Source: Candidatus Eiseniibacteriota bacterium
Lineage (GTDB): Bacteria > Eisenbacteria > RBG-16-71-46 > CAIMUX01
Assembly: GCA_020633975.1 (NCBI GenBank)
Contig: JACKCR010000002.1
Location: 434,001 to 498,000 of the forward strand
Reading direction: 5' to 3'
DNA length: 64,000 nucleotides
How positions within the stretch are numbered: position 1 is the stretch's first letter; every line of letters starts with the position of its first letter. Positions 43,990-53,347 of this stretch are shown in pieces. The notes under the pieces are model-generated. The model was not told the origin of the DNA. It made no database searches and worked only from the letters and a program-made list of their open reading frames with translations. The position numbers were made by a program, and so were the translations under genes.

Positions 43990-44871
43990 GTGAGCGGAGT
44001 GGGCGAAGTGACCCAAGAGGCCCCGCTCGTCACCATCGTGGTGCCCGCGTACAACGAAGAGAACGGGATCCGCGAGGTGCTGGAGCAACTCGCTGCGCTC
44101 GACCCGCGCTACGAGGTCCTCGTGGTCGACGACGGGTCGACTGACCGCACGTCGGAGATCGTGGCGGGGTCCGGGTTCAAAGTGCTTCGGCACACGGTGA
44201 ATCGTGGTTACGGGGCGTCCCTCAAGACTGGCATACGGGCAGCGCGCGCGGACCGGATCGTGATCACGGACGCGGACGGCACCTACCCGAACGAGCGGAT
44301 CCCGGAGCTCGTCGCTTTGCTCGACGAGTACAACATGGTGGTCGGTGCACGAACGGGCGAGAAGGTGCACATCCCGCTCATCCGGCGGCCCGCCAAGAAG
44401 GCGCTCAACCTTCTCGCGAACTATCTCAGCGAGACGAAGATCCCCGACCTCAACTCGGGGCTCCGCGCCTTTCGAAAGCCAGACGTGGTCCGGTTCTTCG
44501 ACATCCTTCCCTCGGGGTTCTCGTTCACGACCACGATCACCCTCTCGATGCACGTGAACGACCTCTTCGTGCTCTACGTTCCGATCGACTACCACGAGCG
44601 GAAGGGGAACTCGAAGATCAAGCCGATCCAGGACACCTTGAACTTCCTCGCGCTCATCGTGCGGACGGTGCTCTACTTCCGCCCGCTCAAGATCTTCCTG
44701 CCGCTCGCAGGATTCCTCTTCCTCCTCGCGATCGGTGTCTTGGCCTACTCTTACTTCATGACCGACAAGATCATGGACGCCTCGGTGTCCATCATCCTCA
44801 TGTCGTCGTTCCAGATGGCGGCGATCGGGCTCCTGGCGGACCTGATCGACAAGCGGTCGGGGCGGGCCTGA
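43990..44871 (+). CDS. GT2 family glycosyltransferase, polyprenyl-phosphate type, with two C-terminal helices
   Basis: A 293-residue GT-A enzyme with V-V-P-A-Y-N-E-E, V-V-D-D-G-S-T-D, the metal site T-D-A-D-G-T-Y-P, and a conserved loop L-N-S-G-L-R-A-F. Two hydrophobic helices at about 222-270 anchor the C-terminus. This fits DPM1/GtrB-like enzymes that load a sugar onto polyprenyl phosphate, and such a donor would suit the GT39-type protein at 3.2-4.7 kb. The start is uncertain: GTG 43990 has AAGGA upstream; TTG 43966 and an ATG inside menG are alternatives. A small GCCCC-TCGA-GGGGC hairpin lies 36 bp after the stop. Confidence 0.85.
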   Translation: MSGVGEVTQEAPLVTIVVPAYNEENGIREVLEQLAALDPRYEVLVVDDGSTDRTSEIVAGSGFKVLRHTVNRGYGASLKTGIRAARADRIVITDADGTYPNERIPELVALLDEYNMVVGARTGEKVHIPLIRRPAKKALNLLANYLSETKIPDLNSGLRAFRKPDVVRFFDILPSGFSFTTTITLSMHVNDLFVLYVPIDYHERKGNSKIKPIQDTLNFLALIVRTVLYFRPLKIFLPLAGFLFLLAIGVLAYSYFMTDKIMDASVSIILMSSFQMAAIGLLADLIDKRSGRA

Positions 44872-45003
44872 CCTGCCACTGACGACGGTGCCGTCGCCGG
44901 CCCAAGGCCCCTCGAGGGGCGTCGGTCGGTCCGGAGGGCCAGCCAGCGGACCGATCCGGGCCTGGAATCCGTTTCGGAACGATTGCGAAGGGATTGGGAA
45001 ACT

Positions 45004-45426
45004 TTGATCGTAGGAATCGGTATCGATATCATCGAAGTCTCCAGGGTGCGCGGAGTGCTCGAACGCCACGGCGATCGGTTCCTCCGCCGAATCTATTCAC
45101 CCGAGGAGATCGAGAGCGTCCGGGGGAACCGGGACCAGTACTTGGCAGCCCGGTTCGCGGCCAAGGAAGCTGCGTTCAAGGCCCTCGGCACCGGGTGGAA
45201 TCAGGGGGTCCGCTGGGTGGACGTGCAGGTGGAGAACCTCGCGTCCGGTCAGCCGGTCGTGCATCTCTCCGGAGGTGCTCTCACGCGGGCTCAGGAGCTC
45301 GGGGCGACACACTCCCACATCTCCATCACGCACACAGCCGAGTATGCGGCGGCCCAGGTCATCCTGGAGCGCCAATCGGAAACGGGACCGACTCTGGGCC
45401 TCCGCCTGGAGCCGGGGAGGGAGTGA
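45004..45426 (+). CDS. acpS: Holo-[acyl-carrier-protein] synthase
   Basis: A 140-residue phosphopantetheinyl transferase of the AcpS class, which moves 4'-phosphopantetheine from CoA to acyl carrier protein. The metal-binding Asp is in V-G-I-G-I-D-I-I-E-V and the second motif is F-A-A-K-E-A-A-F-K-A. S-I-T-H-T begins the last strand. TTG at 45004 gives the usual N-terminus; a TTG at 44983 would add seven residues. The weak start codon may keep expression low. It is followed directly by an unrelated secreted protein gene. Confidence 0.9.
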   Translation: MIVGIGIDIIEVSRVRGVLERHGDRFLRRIYSPEEIESVRGNRDQYLAARFAAKEAAFKALGTGWNQGVRWVDVQVENLASGQPVVHLSGGALTRAQELGATHSHISITHTAEYAAAQVILERQSETGPTLGLRLEPGRE

Positions 45427-45427
45427 G

Positions 45428-46336
45428 ATGACGGCTCGTAGTCGGTGGGTGGTCTTTGCGATCGCCGGAATGGTGATGTTCGGATTCGTAGCGAGTACGG
45501 ACTCGGACGCGCAGGCGCCGCCCAGGAAGACGTTCGTGATGCCGCGGATCGCTCCGAACGAGTTCGTGGTCAAGGGTGCGGCCATGGCGAAGACCTGGGA
45601 GCTCGAGGCGATGGACAAGGCTCGAGACCGAACCGCACTCTACGAGTCCGTGGTCGATCTCTTCGCCCGCTACTCCGCCTTCACCGATGAGGTCGCCGAG
45701 ATCTACCCCAAGGAAGGGCTCGAGTGGCTTCTCATCACCGACGAAGTCTGTGACTCGATCACGACCGCCCTCATGGGCCCGCTCGAGGCCTACCAAAAGT
45801 CCCATCCCGAGGAAGTGCTGACGCAGGGACGTCAGCTCTTCGAGCTCGAGCTGATGAAGATCACGGGACCGCCAGCCCGCGTGCTCGGGTTCCATGTCGT
45901 ACGCCTCGGGTCGTTCTCGGCCGAGAAGGTCGCGGAACTCCACGTGCCTGAGACGACGACCGATCTCGACGGCCTTGCGGACGGTTTCTTGCGACACCTC
46001 AGCGACTGGTGCTTCGAGTACTGGCAAGTCCACGACACGGAACTCAACACGTACCGTAGCCGGCTCAACCAGCAGGACTGGGTGATCGTCCGTCTTCGGG
46101 ACGAGTGCGGAAACACCGGCAAGTGGAAGATCAAGAACCAGTACATGGCGCTCATCGGTGTGGACAGCACGAAGACGCCGCCGCAAGACGTCTACGCTCA
46201 CGAGTTCGAACTCGTAGGGACGAGCTGCGACGAGACCCGGACGATCCGGATCGATCTCCCCAACTACCTCGCCATGCAGCGGGAGGTGCTGGGCGGAGGG
46301 AATGTGTCGCCTTTCGAGCTCGACCCCGGCCGCTGA
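45428..46336 (+). CDS. Hypothetical secreted protein, 302 residues
   Basis: The N-terminus has a signal peptide (MTARSRW, hydrophobic run to about residue 22, then S-D-A-Q-A). The mature protein is mixed helical/beta with eight or so Trp residues, and two Cys pairs that could form disulfides (C-G-N-T-G-K-W, and T-S-C-D-E). A GGGAGGGAG ribosome site precedes the ATG, overlapping the end of acpS. I do not recognise the family. It is followed by a GT4 gene in the same direction with only 8 bp between. Confidence 0.7.
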   Translation: MTARSRWVVFAIAGMVMFGFVASTDSDAQAPPRKTFVMPRIAPNEFVVKGAAMAKTWELEAMDKARDRTALYESVVDLFARYSAFTDEVAEIYPKEGLEWLLITDEVCDSITTALMGPLEAYQKSHPEEVLTQGRQLFELELMKITGPPARVLGFHVVRLGSFSAEKVAELHVPETTTDLDGLADGFLRHLSDWCFEYWQVHDTELNTYRSRLNQQDWVIVRLRDECGNTGKWKIKNQYMALIGVDSTKTPPQDVYAHEFELVGTSCDETRTIRIDLPNYLAMQREVLGGGNVSPFELDPGR

Positions 46337-46344
46337 CGCGAGAG

Positions 46345-47562
46345 GTGCGTCGACTTCTCGCGGTCTTGCCGGACCATCCTCAGCCCCTGGACATGGGGAG
46401 TCGCGTCCGGAACGTACGGATCCTGGAAGCGCTCTCCAGCCAGTTCGAGCTGTGCATCGTGAGTTTGGTCCACCGGCGCGAACACCTCGATGCGCCGGGA
46501 CCGGTCGCGGAGCTCGGCACCTGGGTTCCGGTTCTGGCTCCGCATCGCCGGAACCGCGCGAGCCATCTCGCCACCCATCTCCGCTCTCGCTTGTCTGGGA
46601 TGACCGAGGGACTTCACCGCGAGACGTTCTTCATGAGCTTTCCCGAGCTGTCCGACGAAGTCCGGCGTCAGCTCGAGTCGTTCCGTCCGGACATCGTGCA
46701 CGTCGCCTACTGGTATGCGCTCCGGCATCTCGAGGCGCGTCCACGCCCTCCTCTCTGGGTCGTCGACACGCATGATGTCCAGTTCGAGAGGCACGAGCGG
46801 CTCTGGGGGCGTGTCTCTCCACGGGAGAAGGCGGCCGAGCTGCTTGAACTCTCCCGGTACGACAGAGTGATCGCGATCACCGGCCACGACCGGGACGTCT
46901 TCCGGAGCGAGCTCGGGCCGAGTCTCGAATGCGCGGTGATGCCGATGGGAGTCGACACCGACAGTTGGTCCCCTGACGCAGTCGCGCCGTCACGGGGAGA
47001 CGCACCGCGCGTCGTCTTCTACGGAAACATGACGAACGAGAGCAACCAGGTCGCGGCACGTCATCTGCTCGACGACGTCGTTCCCCTGGTACGCGCCGAC
47101 GTGCCTGGGTTGGAAGTGACCCTGCTCGGTGCGGGAACACCGGACGACCTCCGGGCTGCCGCCGCGGAGAACGAGACTCCGGTGCTGGTCACCGGGTTCG
47201 TCGAAGACGTGCGGCCTCACCTTAGTTCCGGACGAGTACTCGCCCTCTCTCTTCAGAGCGGGAGCGGACAGAGGGGGAGGGTCGTCGAGGCGCTCGCCCT
47301 CGGGGTGCCGGTGGTGGGGTATCGCGGCGGGCTGGAAGGCCTCGAGTTCGAGGACGGGGAGGGAGTGGTCATCGTGGACGACGAACTTCGCTTCGCCGAG
47401 GAGCTGACCCGTCTTCTCCAGCATCCGGATGCGGCCCGGGAACTCGGCCTCGCGGGCAGGGCAGCAGTGGTGGAGCGGTACGGAATGGACGCCACCTACG
47501 GCCGCTTTCCACGCGTCTACAGGGAGTGGCTCGAATCGATCGAGGCATCTGCCGAGGGCTAG
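46345..47562 (+). CDS. GT4 family glycosyltransferase
   Basis: A 405-residue GT-B enzyme. The N-terminal block L-D-M-G-S-R-V-R-N-V-R and the mid V-V-D-T-H-D-V-Q resemble the subgroup often linked to exosortase/PEP-CTERM or exopolysaccharide clusters. V-F-Y-G-N-M, V-T-L-L-G-A-G and G-S-G-Q-R-G-R-V-V-E-A-L-A form the donor site. The GTG at 46345 was chosen since it directly precedes the conserved start; the ribosome site is weak (GAGAG). Next to a secreted protein gene, it may modify a surface polymer. Confidence 0.83.
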   Translation: MRRLLAVLPDHPQPLDMGSRVRNVRILEALSSQFELCIVSLVHRREHLDAPGPVAELGTWVPVLAPHRRNRASHLATHLRSRLSGMTEGLHRETFFMSFPELSDEVRRQLESFRPDIVHVAYWYALRHLEARPRPPLWVVDTHDVQFERHERLWGRVSPREKAAELLELSRYDRVIAITGHDRDVFRSELGPSLECAVMPMGVDTDSWSPDAVAPSRGDAPRVVFYGNMTNESNQVAARHLLDDVVPLVRADVPGLEVTLLGAGTPDDLRAAAAENETPVLVTGFVEDVRPHLSSGRVLALSLQSGSGQRGRVVEALALGVPVVGYRGGLEGLEFEDGEGVVIVDDELRFAEELTRLLQHPDAARELGLAGRAAVVERYGMDATYGRFPRVYREWLESIEASAEG

Positions 47563-47801
47563 CACCCCGCTCGGAGCGGCGCCGAGCGGATTTCGGTGTC
47601 ACTCGGGAGGGGGAAATCGACTACTCTTGGCCAGTCGAGGCCCCATCGACGCGGTCATACCGCAGGAGGAGCGGCGTAACGTCCCTGGCTACCCATGGAT
47701 CGAGTGGCACTTGATGCCGTCACCCTGCTGACCGAAGATACCGATTGGTCGCGACGATCGGTCATCACTCCAGCTTCTGTTCGCACCGAGGAGGACCCCT
47801 C

Positions 47802-50800
47802 ATGGGCCTGCGTCTGCCGTTGGTCAGGCCGGCTTTCTACGCCGCCTACCTCAGCCTGCTCACTTGTGTGCCTGCCGCCATGGCCGGCTCCATCCCTCTC
47901 CACTGGTCTCGGGACGCCGTTCGCGTCACGACTGGGGGAGATGGATACGTAGGAGTCGAGCTCGATGGAGGTTGGTCCTCCGCTCTGCCCGGGAGCCCGG
48001 ATCTCCCCTGGGTGTCCGTATCGGTTCCGCTCGAGCGCGGTCAGACGATCGGAGACTGGAGCTTCGAAGCCAGTGGATGGGTCGCATTGGAAGTCGGGGT
48101 GACGCCCCGTCCGGCGATCGACCCGGAGCAGATCATCCTCGAGGGACGACGCGCTCTCCCGACCGAAGATGTCGCCCAGTACTCCGGGTCCGAGGACGTT
48201 CCGGCCGAGCCCGTTCGCTTCCTGGGAGTCCAGGCGTCGCGCGGACTCGTATCCGGTGGTTTCCTCGTCTGCCCGTTCCGCTGGAACCCGATTACACAGG
48301 TGTTGGAGTTCGCGACCTCCGGCACCCTCTCCTATACGTCCCAGGCGGGAGGCCCTGACGGCATGCTGCCCCAGGCGTACCGGACGACGACCCTTCCGCT
48401 CGATCGGTCGCTCCCTTCGTCTGCGAGCACTCTGGGCCGCGCGGCCGCCGACGGTACGACCTTGCACTCTCTCTCTGCTCTCGGCGAGTCCGAGGTCCCG
48501 AGCCTCGATGGCACCCCGGTCGAGTTCCTCATCGTGACCACGGACGAGTTCGCGCCGGTGTTCGAGGAACTCCGGGATTGGAAGCAGAAGATCGGAGTCC
48601 CGGCCGCGATCCGCACGGTGTCCTGGATCGAAGACCACTACCCCTACGGCGTGGACCGTCCCGAGCAGGTGCGGTACTTCCTCCGGGATGCGTACCTCTA
48701 CTGGGGGACGCGTACCGTCCTCATGGCGGGAGATCCCAACCAGGTGCCGGCGCGCTACGCCCAGGACTACAGCTGGAACGGTCTCGGGGGCGGAACGTCG
48801 ATCCTGACGGACCTCTACTACGCGTGCCTCGACGGCAACTGGAACGGGAACGGAAACGCGATCTACGGCGAACCCCCGATCGAGAGCTACGGCATCAACA
48901 GCGACTTCGTCGACCTTCGCCCCGAACTCAGGGTGGGGCGGGTCTCCTGCTCATCGCTCTCCGACGCCGAGACGTACATGAAGAAGTACCGCGAGTACGT
49001 GATCGACCCGCCCGAGGATGACTACCTGGGCCGCGGGATCGTTGCGGGCGAGGTGCTCTTCGAGAGGGAGTGGAGGGTTGGAGACTGCGAGGAATGTGCC
49101 CAGTGTCCGGACCCGCTCATTCCGTGCGCGTCAGACGACGGAGCGGAGGACGGGATTGCGTTCATGGACTCGCTCTACGCGCACGACGCCGGACAGGACC
49201 TCGTGTTCGAGGAGTACTACGAGAGGGACTACCACTGGGTCGGCAACGGCCGGCCAAACGCGCAGGCGCTCGATCTCGAGAACCTCGTCGGCGCGATGAA
49301 CCGCGGCGCCAACATCGTCTTCCACTCCGGACACGGAGATCGTGACCGATGGGCCATCGGGCCGGACCGTCTCGAAGCGGTGGCGGTGCGTGGGCTCACG
49401 AACGGATCGAACGGCAACCGCTGGACCGGGCTCGTCTACTCGATCAACTGCAACTCGGCCGCCATCGACTACGACTGTCTGGCGGAGTCGTTCCAGTTCT
49501 CTCCCAACGGCGGCGGCCTGATCTACGTCGGATCGACGAACCTGGACTTCCCGGCCTCGGCCCGCCGGATGCAGGCGCTCAACTTCTCCAAGTGGCCGGG
49601 GGATGGGTTCTCGACGCCGGGCGATGGCTTCTTCTTCGCCGCGGACTCGATCGGGAAGAAGGTCAACGAGATCCGCAGTCCCGACCGGTTCGTGCTCTAC
49701 AGCCTCGCGTTCCTCGGGGACCCGGACATGTTCGTCTGGCACAGCGTTCCCCATCCGATGACGGTGTCGTTCACGAACTCGCTCCCTGTCGGTGGCGGAA
49801 TCGTCACCGTCTCGGTCGAGCAGGACGGTACGCCTCTCCAGAACGCGCGGGTCGGTATCTACAAGGACGGCGACGCGCTCGCATCTGGGTTCACCGCCGT
49901 GGATGGATTCCTCGACATCGAATTCGAGCCCTCGAGCGTTGGTCAGTACACGGTCACGGTGACGCACCCCGAAGGGCTTCCGTTCCAGGGGACGGGCCAG
50001 GTCACGACCGGAGGCAGCGGATTCGCAACGGTGACCTCGTTCTCCGTGGACGACACGACGAACGAGGCCCAGGGGATCCTCGGAAACGGGAACGGTGTCT
50101 TCGACGTCGGCGAGACGGTGGCGATCGACCTCGAGTTCGAGAACCATGGGAGCGTGGGGATCCTCGCTCTCGGCGCGACGCTCGATCTGGCTGCGGGAGG
50201 AAACACCCCCGGGCTCGCCGTCGACATCGTCTCGGGCAACGCGACCATGGGCGCACTCGCCGCTGGCGCGACCGGGAGCCTCTCGAACGCGTTCCTGATC
50301 CACGCCGCATCTCTCTCGGACGGGGTGGAGCGGCTCGCGACCGTTCCGTTGGAGATCACCTGGAACCAGGACGGCGCAGAGCGCGCCGAAGCGATGACGG
50401 CGACCGTATACCGTCCCGAGCTCGTGATGTACGCCGTCAACGCGACGGAGCAGTCCGGAGACGGAGACGGAGAACCCGATGCGGGCGAAGAGTACCTGCT
50501 CGACTTCGAGTTCCTGAACCAGGGGCTCGGCACTCCCTACGGCTACGAACTCCGACTGGTCGAGCCGCAGAATCGGGTCACGATCGATCCGGAGTCCGTG
50601 CCGCTCGAAGCTGCCGGACCGTTGGGGCACGCGCATACCACGTCGCCCATCTACGCCAGATACAACTTCGGGCCCAGTCTCGTGAGCCTGCACTACGAGA
50701 TCTGGGACGTGAGCGATCCGGAGAACGAGCGGCTCGTCTCGTCCACCGGCTACGATCAGTTCCGGCCCGAGGCACCTACGGAACTCCAGACCAGAGGGTA

Positions 50801-53078
50801 TCGCGACCGGATCGTCCTCGAGTGGAAGCCGTCGAGCTCCGACGACGCCTACGCCTACCGGGTCTACCGAGGTGACAGCGCCGAAGGGCCGTTCAGCCCC
50901 GTCGGGGTCGGACTGGTTCCGCTCACTTCGGCGAGTCCGGACGACTCGTACTTCTCGGACGACGGACTGCCTGCACTCACCGGCTTCTTCTACACGGTCG
51001 CAGTCGTGGACTCTTCCGGCAACGAGTCGGCGAGGGCGGACACGGTCGAAGCGACGACGACTCCGGCGCCACTCGCGGGTTGGCCGGTGCCGCTCGGGGA
51101 TCACAACGCGAGTGCTCCCGTGGTCGAACAGCTCGACTTCGGCGGATACGAGGTGATCGCCTGTGCGGACGTCATCTATGCCTTCACGGAGAGTGGAGGC
51201 GACTACTTCGACGGGGACGAGAGCGAATCGACTCGTGGAGCGCTGACCAAGTCGTCCGATGGCTACAAGTTCGAGTCTGGCCCGGCCGTCTTCGACATCG
51301 ATGGCGACGGCCACAAGGAGATCATCGCCGCCTCCCGGCACCGCAACTCGGAGCAATCGGAACGTAGCTTGGAGTTGACCTGCTTCAGCGACCGCGGTGT
51401 CAAGAAGTGGTCGAAGCCGATCGGAGGAACGCCCGTTCTCGGCCCGCCCGCCATCGGTGATATCGACGGCGACGGCGACTACGAAGTCTGCATTCTCGGG
51501 AACAGGAGCGTGTGGGCGTTCCACCACGACGGCACCCCGGTTCGGAATGCCGGCGCCATCCGTACGTTGCCCGAGTCGGACGGAAGCTACATGTACGGGG
51601 GCATCGGGCTGGCGGACGTCTACGACGGAGGCACGCCGGGCGCGGAAGAGATCATCTTCCTCTCACGCATCGTCACCACCGACACCGGTGGGTCGCTCTT
51701 CATCCTGGACGCACAGGGGAATGACATCCCTGGGTTCCCCTACCGGTTCCTCGACGAGGGGTATCGACACACGAACTCCAACTCCAGTCCCGCGATCGCG
51801 GACCTCGTTCCCGAGCCGGGTGTCGGGTCGTCGCCGCTCGGCGAGGTGATCGTCACCACCAGGGAAGACATCTTCGCATTCGACCCGCAGGGCTCCGCCG
51901 ACCCGCTTCTCTGGACCCGGCCGCTGATCTTCTGGGACTGGGATGGAGGTGACGTGAACGCGTCGCCCGCGATCGGTGACATCGATCCTGGCGAAAACGG
52001 CGGTGGGCTGGAGGTCGTGGTTCCGGGCGGAAGGGTCGGCAGCAGCCAGACTCCCCAGTCAGCACTCTATGTGCTCGACGCACTGACCGGAGAACCGAAG
52101 CCTGCTTTCACGACGGGATCCGAGCCGTACCTCATCGTCGACGACGCGCGCCTCGGATCCCCGATCCTCGGAGACGTGAACGGTGACGACTACCCCGAGA
52201 TCATCCTCGGCTCGATGAACGGAGTCGTGCATGCGTTCGACCACAACGCTCAGGTCGTGCGCGGCTTCCCGTTCGTCAACGGCGGCGAGATCCTCTCCGG
52301 ACTTGCCCTCTGGGACGTCGACAAGAACGGGACGGTGGAGCTCGTGGTGCAGGCGTCGCAGATTCTGCCGCTCACGGTGATCGAGTTCGCCGGAACCCAG
52401 TTCGATGTGGTGGAGCCGAACCTCACACGCTACCCGTGGGCCCGGTTCCGGCACGACACGCGGAATACGGGGAACACGATGGTCTCTCCGATCACGCCGC
52501 TGGCGCTTCAGGCTCCGAACCTCGAGCAGGTCGGACTCCGAACCGTCCGGCTCCGTTGGATCGCCGAAGAGGGGTTCGCCGAGTTCGAACTCGAGCGACG
52601 CACCGCGGGCGCAGAGAACTGGGACCTGATCGGCTCCTGGCCCGCTCACGAGCTGAGGGACCCCGACGGGTTCTATCAACTCGAGGACGTCGTCCCTGAG
52701 TTCGGTTCGTACACCTATCGGCTCACCGGTGTGGAGCCGGGCGGCGTGAACCCGGTCATCACGCCCGAGCAGACGATCACGGTCTCGACCGCGGGACTCC
52801 AGTTCTCGCTGAGTCTCCCGCGACCGAACCCTTCGAATGGAAAGACGGCACTCGAGCTGACGTTGCCTCGCGCGAGCAGTGGCCGTGTCGTGGTCGTCGA
52901 TCCTTCCGGACGGATCGTGCGCACGCTTGCCGATGGCGACATCGAAGCGGGAATCTCGGCAGTCGAGTGGGACGGCATGGATGACGCGGGACGGAGCCTG
53001 GGTGCCGGCGTCTACTTCGTTCGCGCCGAGGTGAACGCGTTCGGACGCCGTTCGAGTAAGGTGATCCGCATTCACTAA
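47802..53078 (+). CDS. Large secreted C25 (gingipain-like) peptidase with VCBS/FG-GAP repeats and FlgD-like C-terminal domain
   Basis: A 1758-residue protein with a signal peptide (about 1-30, ending A-A-M-A-G). A propeptide-like region of about 230 residues is followed by a C25 peptidase domain. The catalytic His is His511 in F-H-S-G-H-G-D and the Cys is Cys550 in S-I-N-C-N-S; the 39-residue gap is like that in gingipains. Next are Ig-like and carboxypeptidase-regulatory-like domains, an FN3 domain near 1000-1090, and FG-GAP-type repeats (D-I-D-G-D-G-H, D-I-D-G-D-G-D, D-V-N-G-D-D-Y). The last ~85 residues are a FlgD/T9SS-like sorting domain (P-R-P-N-P-S-N-G). GAGGAGG lies before ATG 47802. 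It is probably exported through a Por/type IX-like route, though no such system is in the window. Confidence 0.88.
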   Translation: MGLRLPLVRPAFYAAYLSLLTCVPAAMAGSIPLHWSRDAVRVTTGGDGYVGVELDGGWSSALPGSPDLPWVSVSVPLERGQTIGDWSFEASGWVALEVGVTPRPAIDPEQIILEGRRALPTEDVAQYSGSEDVPAEPVRFLGVQASRGLVSGGFLVCPFRWNPITQVLEFATSGTLSYTSQAGGPDGMLPQAYRTTTLPLDRSLPSSASTLGRAAADGTTLHSLSALGESEVPSLDGTPVEFLIVTTDEFAPVFEELRDWKQKIGVPAAIRTVSWIEDHYPYGVDRPEQVRYFLRDAYLYWGTRTVLMAGDPNQVPARYAQDYSWNGLGGGTSILTDLYYACLDGNWNGNGNAIYGEPPIESYGINSDFVDLRPELRVGRVSCSSLSDAETYMKKYREYVIDPPEDDYLGRGIVAGEVLFEREWRVGDCEECAQCPDPLIPCASDDGAEDGIAFMDSLYAHDAGQDLVFEEYYERDYHWVGNGRPNAQALDLENLVGAMNRGANIVFHSGHGDRDRWAIGPDRLEAVAVRGLTNGSNGNRWTGLVYSINCNSAAIDYDCLAESFQFSPNGGGLIYVGSTNLDFPASARRMQALNFSKWPGDGFSTPGDGFFFAADSIGKKVNEIRSPDRFVLYSLAFLGDPDMFVWHSVPHPMTVSFTNSLPVGGGIVTVSVEQDGTPLQNARVGIYKDGDALASGFTAVDGFLDIEFEPSSVGQYTVTVTHPEGLPFQGTGQVTTGGSGFATVTSFSVDDTTNEAQGILGNGNGVFDVGETVAIDLEFENHGSVGILALGATLDLAAGGNTPGLAVDIVSGNATMGALAAGATGSLSNAFLIHAASLSDGVERLATVPLEITWNQDGAERAEAMTATVYRPELVMYAVNATEQSGDGDGEPDAGEEYLLDFEFLNQGLGTPYGYELRLVEPQNRVTIDPESVPLEAAGPLGHAHTTSPIYARYNFGPSLVSLHYEIWDVSDPENERLVSSTGYDQFRPEAPTELQTRGYRDRIVLEWKPSSSDDAYAYRVYRGDSAEGPFSPVGVGLVPLTSASPDDSYFSDDGLPALTGFFYTVAVVDSSGNESARADTVEATTTPAPLAGWPVPLGDHNASAPVVEQLDFGGYEVIACADVIYAFTESGGDYFDGDESESTRGALTKSSDGYKFESGPAVFDIDGDGHKEIIAASRHRNSEQSERSLELTCFSDRGVKKWSKPIGGTPVLGPPAIGDIDGDGDYEVCILGNRSVWAFHHDGTPVRNAGAIRTLPESDGSYMYGGIGLADVYDGGTPGAEEIIFLSRIVTTDTGGSLFILDAQGNDIPGFPYRFLDEGYRHTNSNSSPAIADLVPEPGVGSSPLGEVIVTTREDIFAFDPQGSADPLLWTRPLIFWDWDGGDVNASPAIGDIDPGENGGGLEVVVPGGRVGSSQTPQSALYVLDALTGEPKPAFTTGSEPYLIVDDARLGSPILGDVNGDDYPEIILGSMNGVVHAFDHNAQVVRGFPFVNGGEILSGLALWDVDKNGTVELVVQASQILPLTVIEFAGTQFDVVEPNLTRYPWARFRHDTRNTGNTMVSPITPLALQAPNLEQVGLRTVRLRWIAEEGFAEFELERRTAGAENWDLIGSWPAHELRDPDGFYQLEDVVPEFGSYTYRLTGVEPGGVNPVITPEQTITVSTAGLQFSLSLPRPNPSNGKTALELTLPRASSGRVVVVDPSGRIVRTLADGDIEAGISAVEWDGMDDAGRSLGAGVYFVRAEVNAFGRRSSKVIRIH

Positions 53079-53090
53079 CCGCCCGATTGG

Positions 53091-53125
53091 GCACGAGCAC
53101 TCCGGGTCCCTGAGAGTGCTCGTGC
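53091..53125 (+). terminator. Terminator after the C25 peptidase gene
   Basis: A 12-bp perfect stem GCACGAGCACTC/GAGTGCTCGTGC with an 11-base loop starts 12 bp after the stop. It is followed by GAAAAAT rather than a T-run. Confidence 0.65.
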
Positions 53126-53138
53126 GAAAAATCGGGGC

Positions 53139-53168
53139 TTGAGACCCGGGGGTACGATTCCGTACATT
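53139..53168 (+). promoter_or_regulatory. Likely promoter for tRNA-Gln
   Basis: A -35-like TTGAGA (53139-53144) and -10-like TACATT (53163-53168) are 18 bp apart, ending 19 bp before the tRNA. The fit is good but not perfect. Confidence 0.5.
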
Positions 53169-53187
53169 CCTCGGGTGGTTCTTGAGT

Positions 53188-53261
53188 TGGGGTGTCGTCC
53201 AACGGTAGGACACGCGACTCTGGATCGTGGAATCGGGGTTCGAATCCCTGCACCCCAGCCA
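53188..53261 (+). tRNA. tRNA-Gln (anticodon CUG)
   Basis: Acceptor TGGGGTG/CACCCCA, anticodon CTG in ACTCTGGATC, T-arm GGTTCGAATCC and an encoded CCA are all present. It lies between the C25 gene and an unknown protein gene. Confidence 0.95.
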
Positions 53262-53347
53262 ACTCTCGTCGACGGCCGCCTCGTCCCTCGGGGCGGCCGT
53301 CGTTTCCAAGCCCATCAGCTAGGGAGGAAACGGGGTCTTCCCCTGGC

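Noticed and set aside
49131-51527. A 798-residue open frame on the minus strand
   Set aside because: It lies fully under the C25 peptidase gene, has low-complexity Arg/Val/Glu composition, and shows no domain motif; high GC makes long antisense frames common.
47801-53078. A complete type IX secretion system
   Set aside because: Only a cargo-type C-terminal domain is present; none of the secretion components is in the window.
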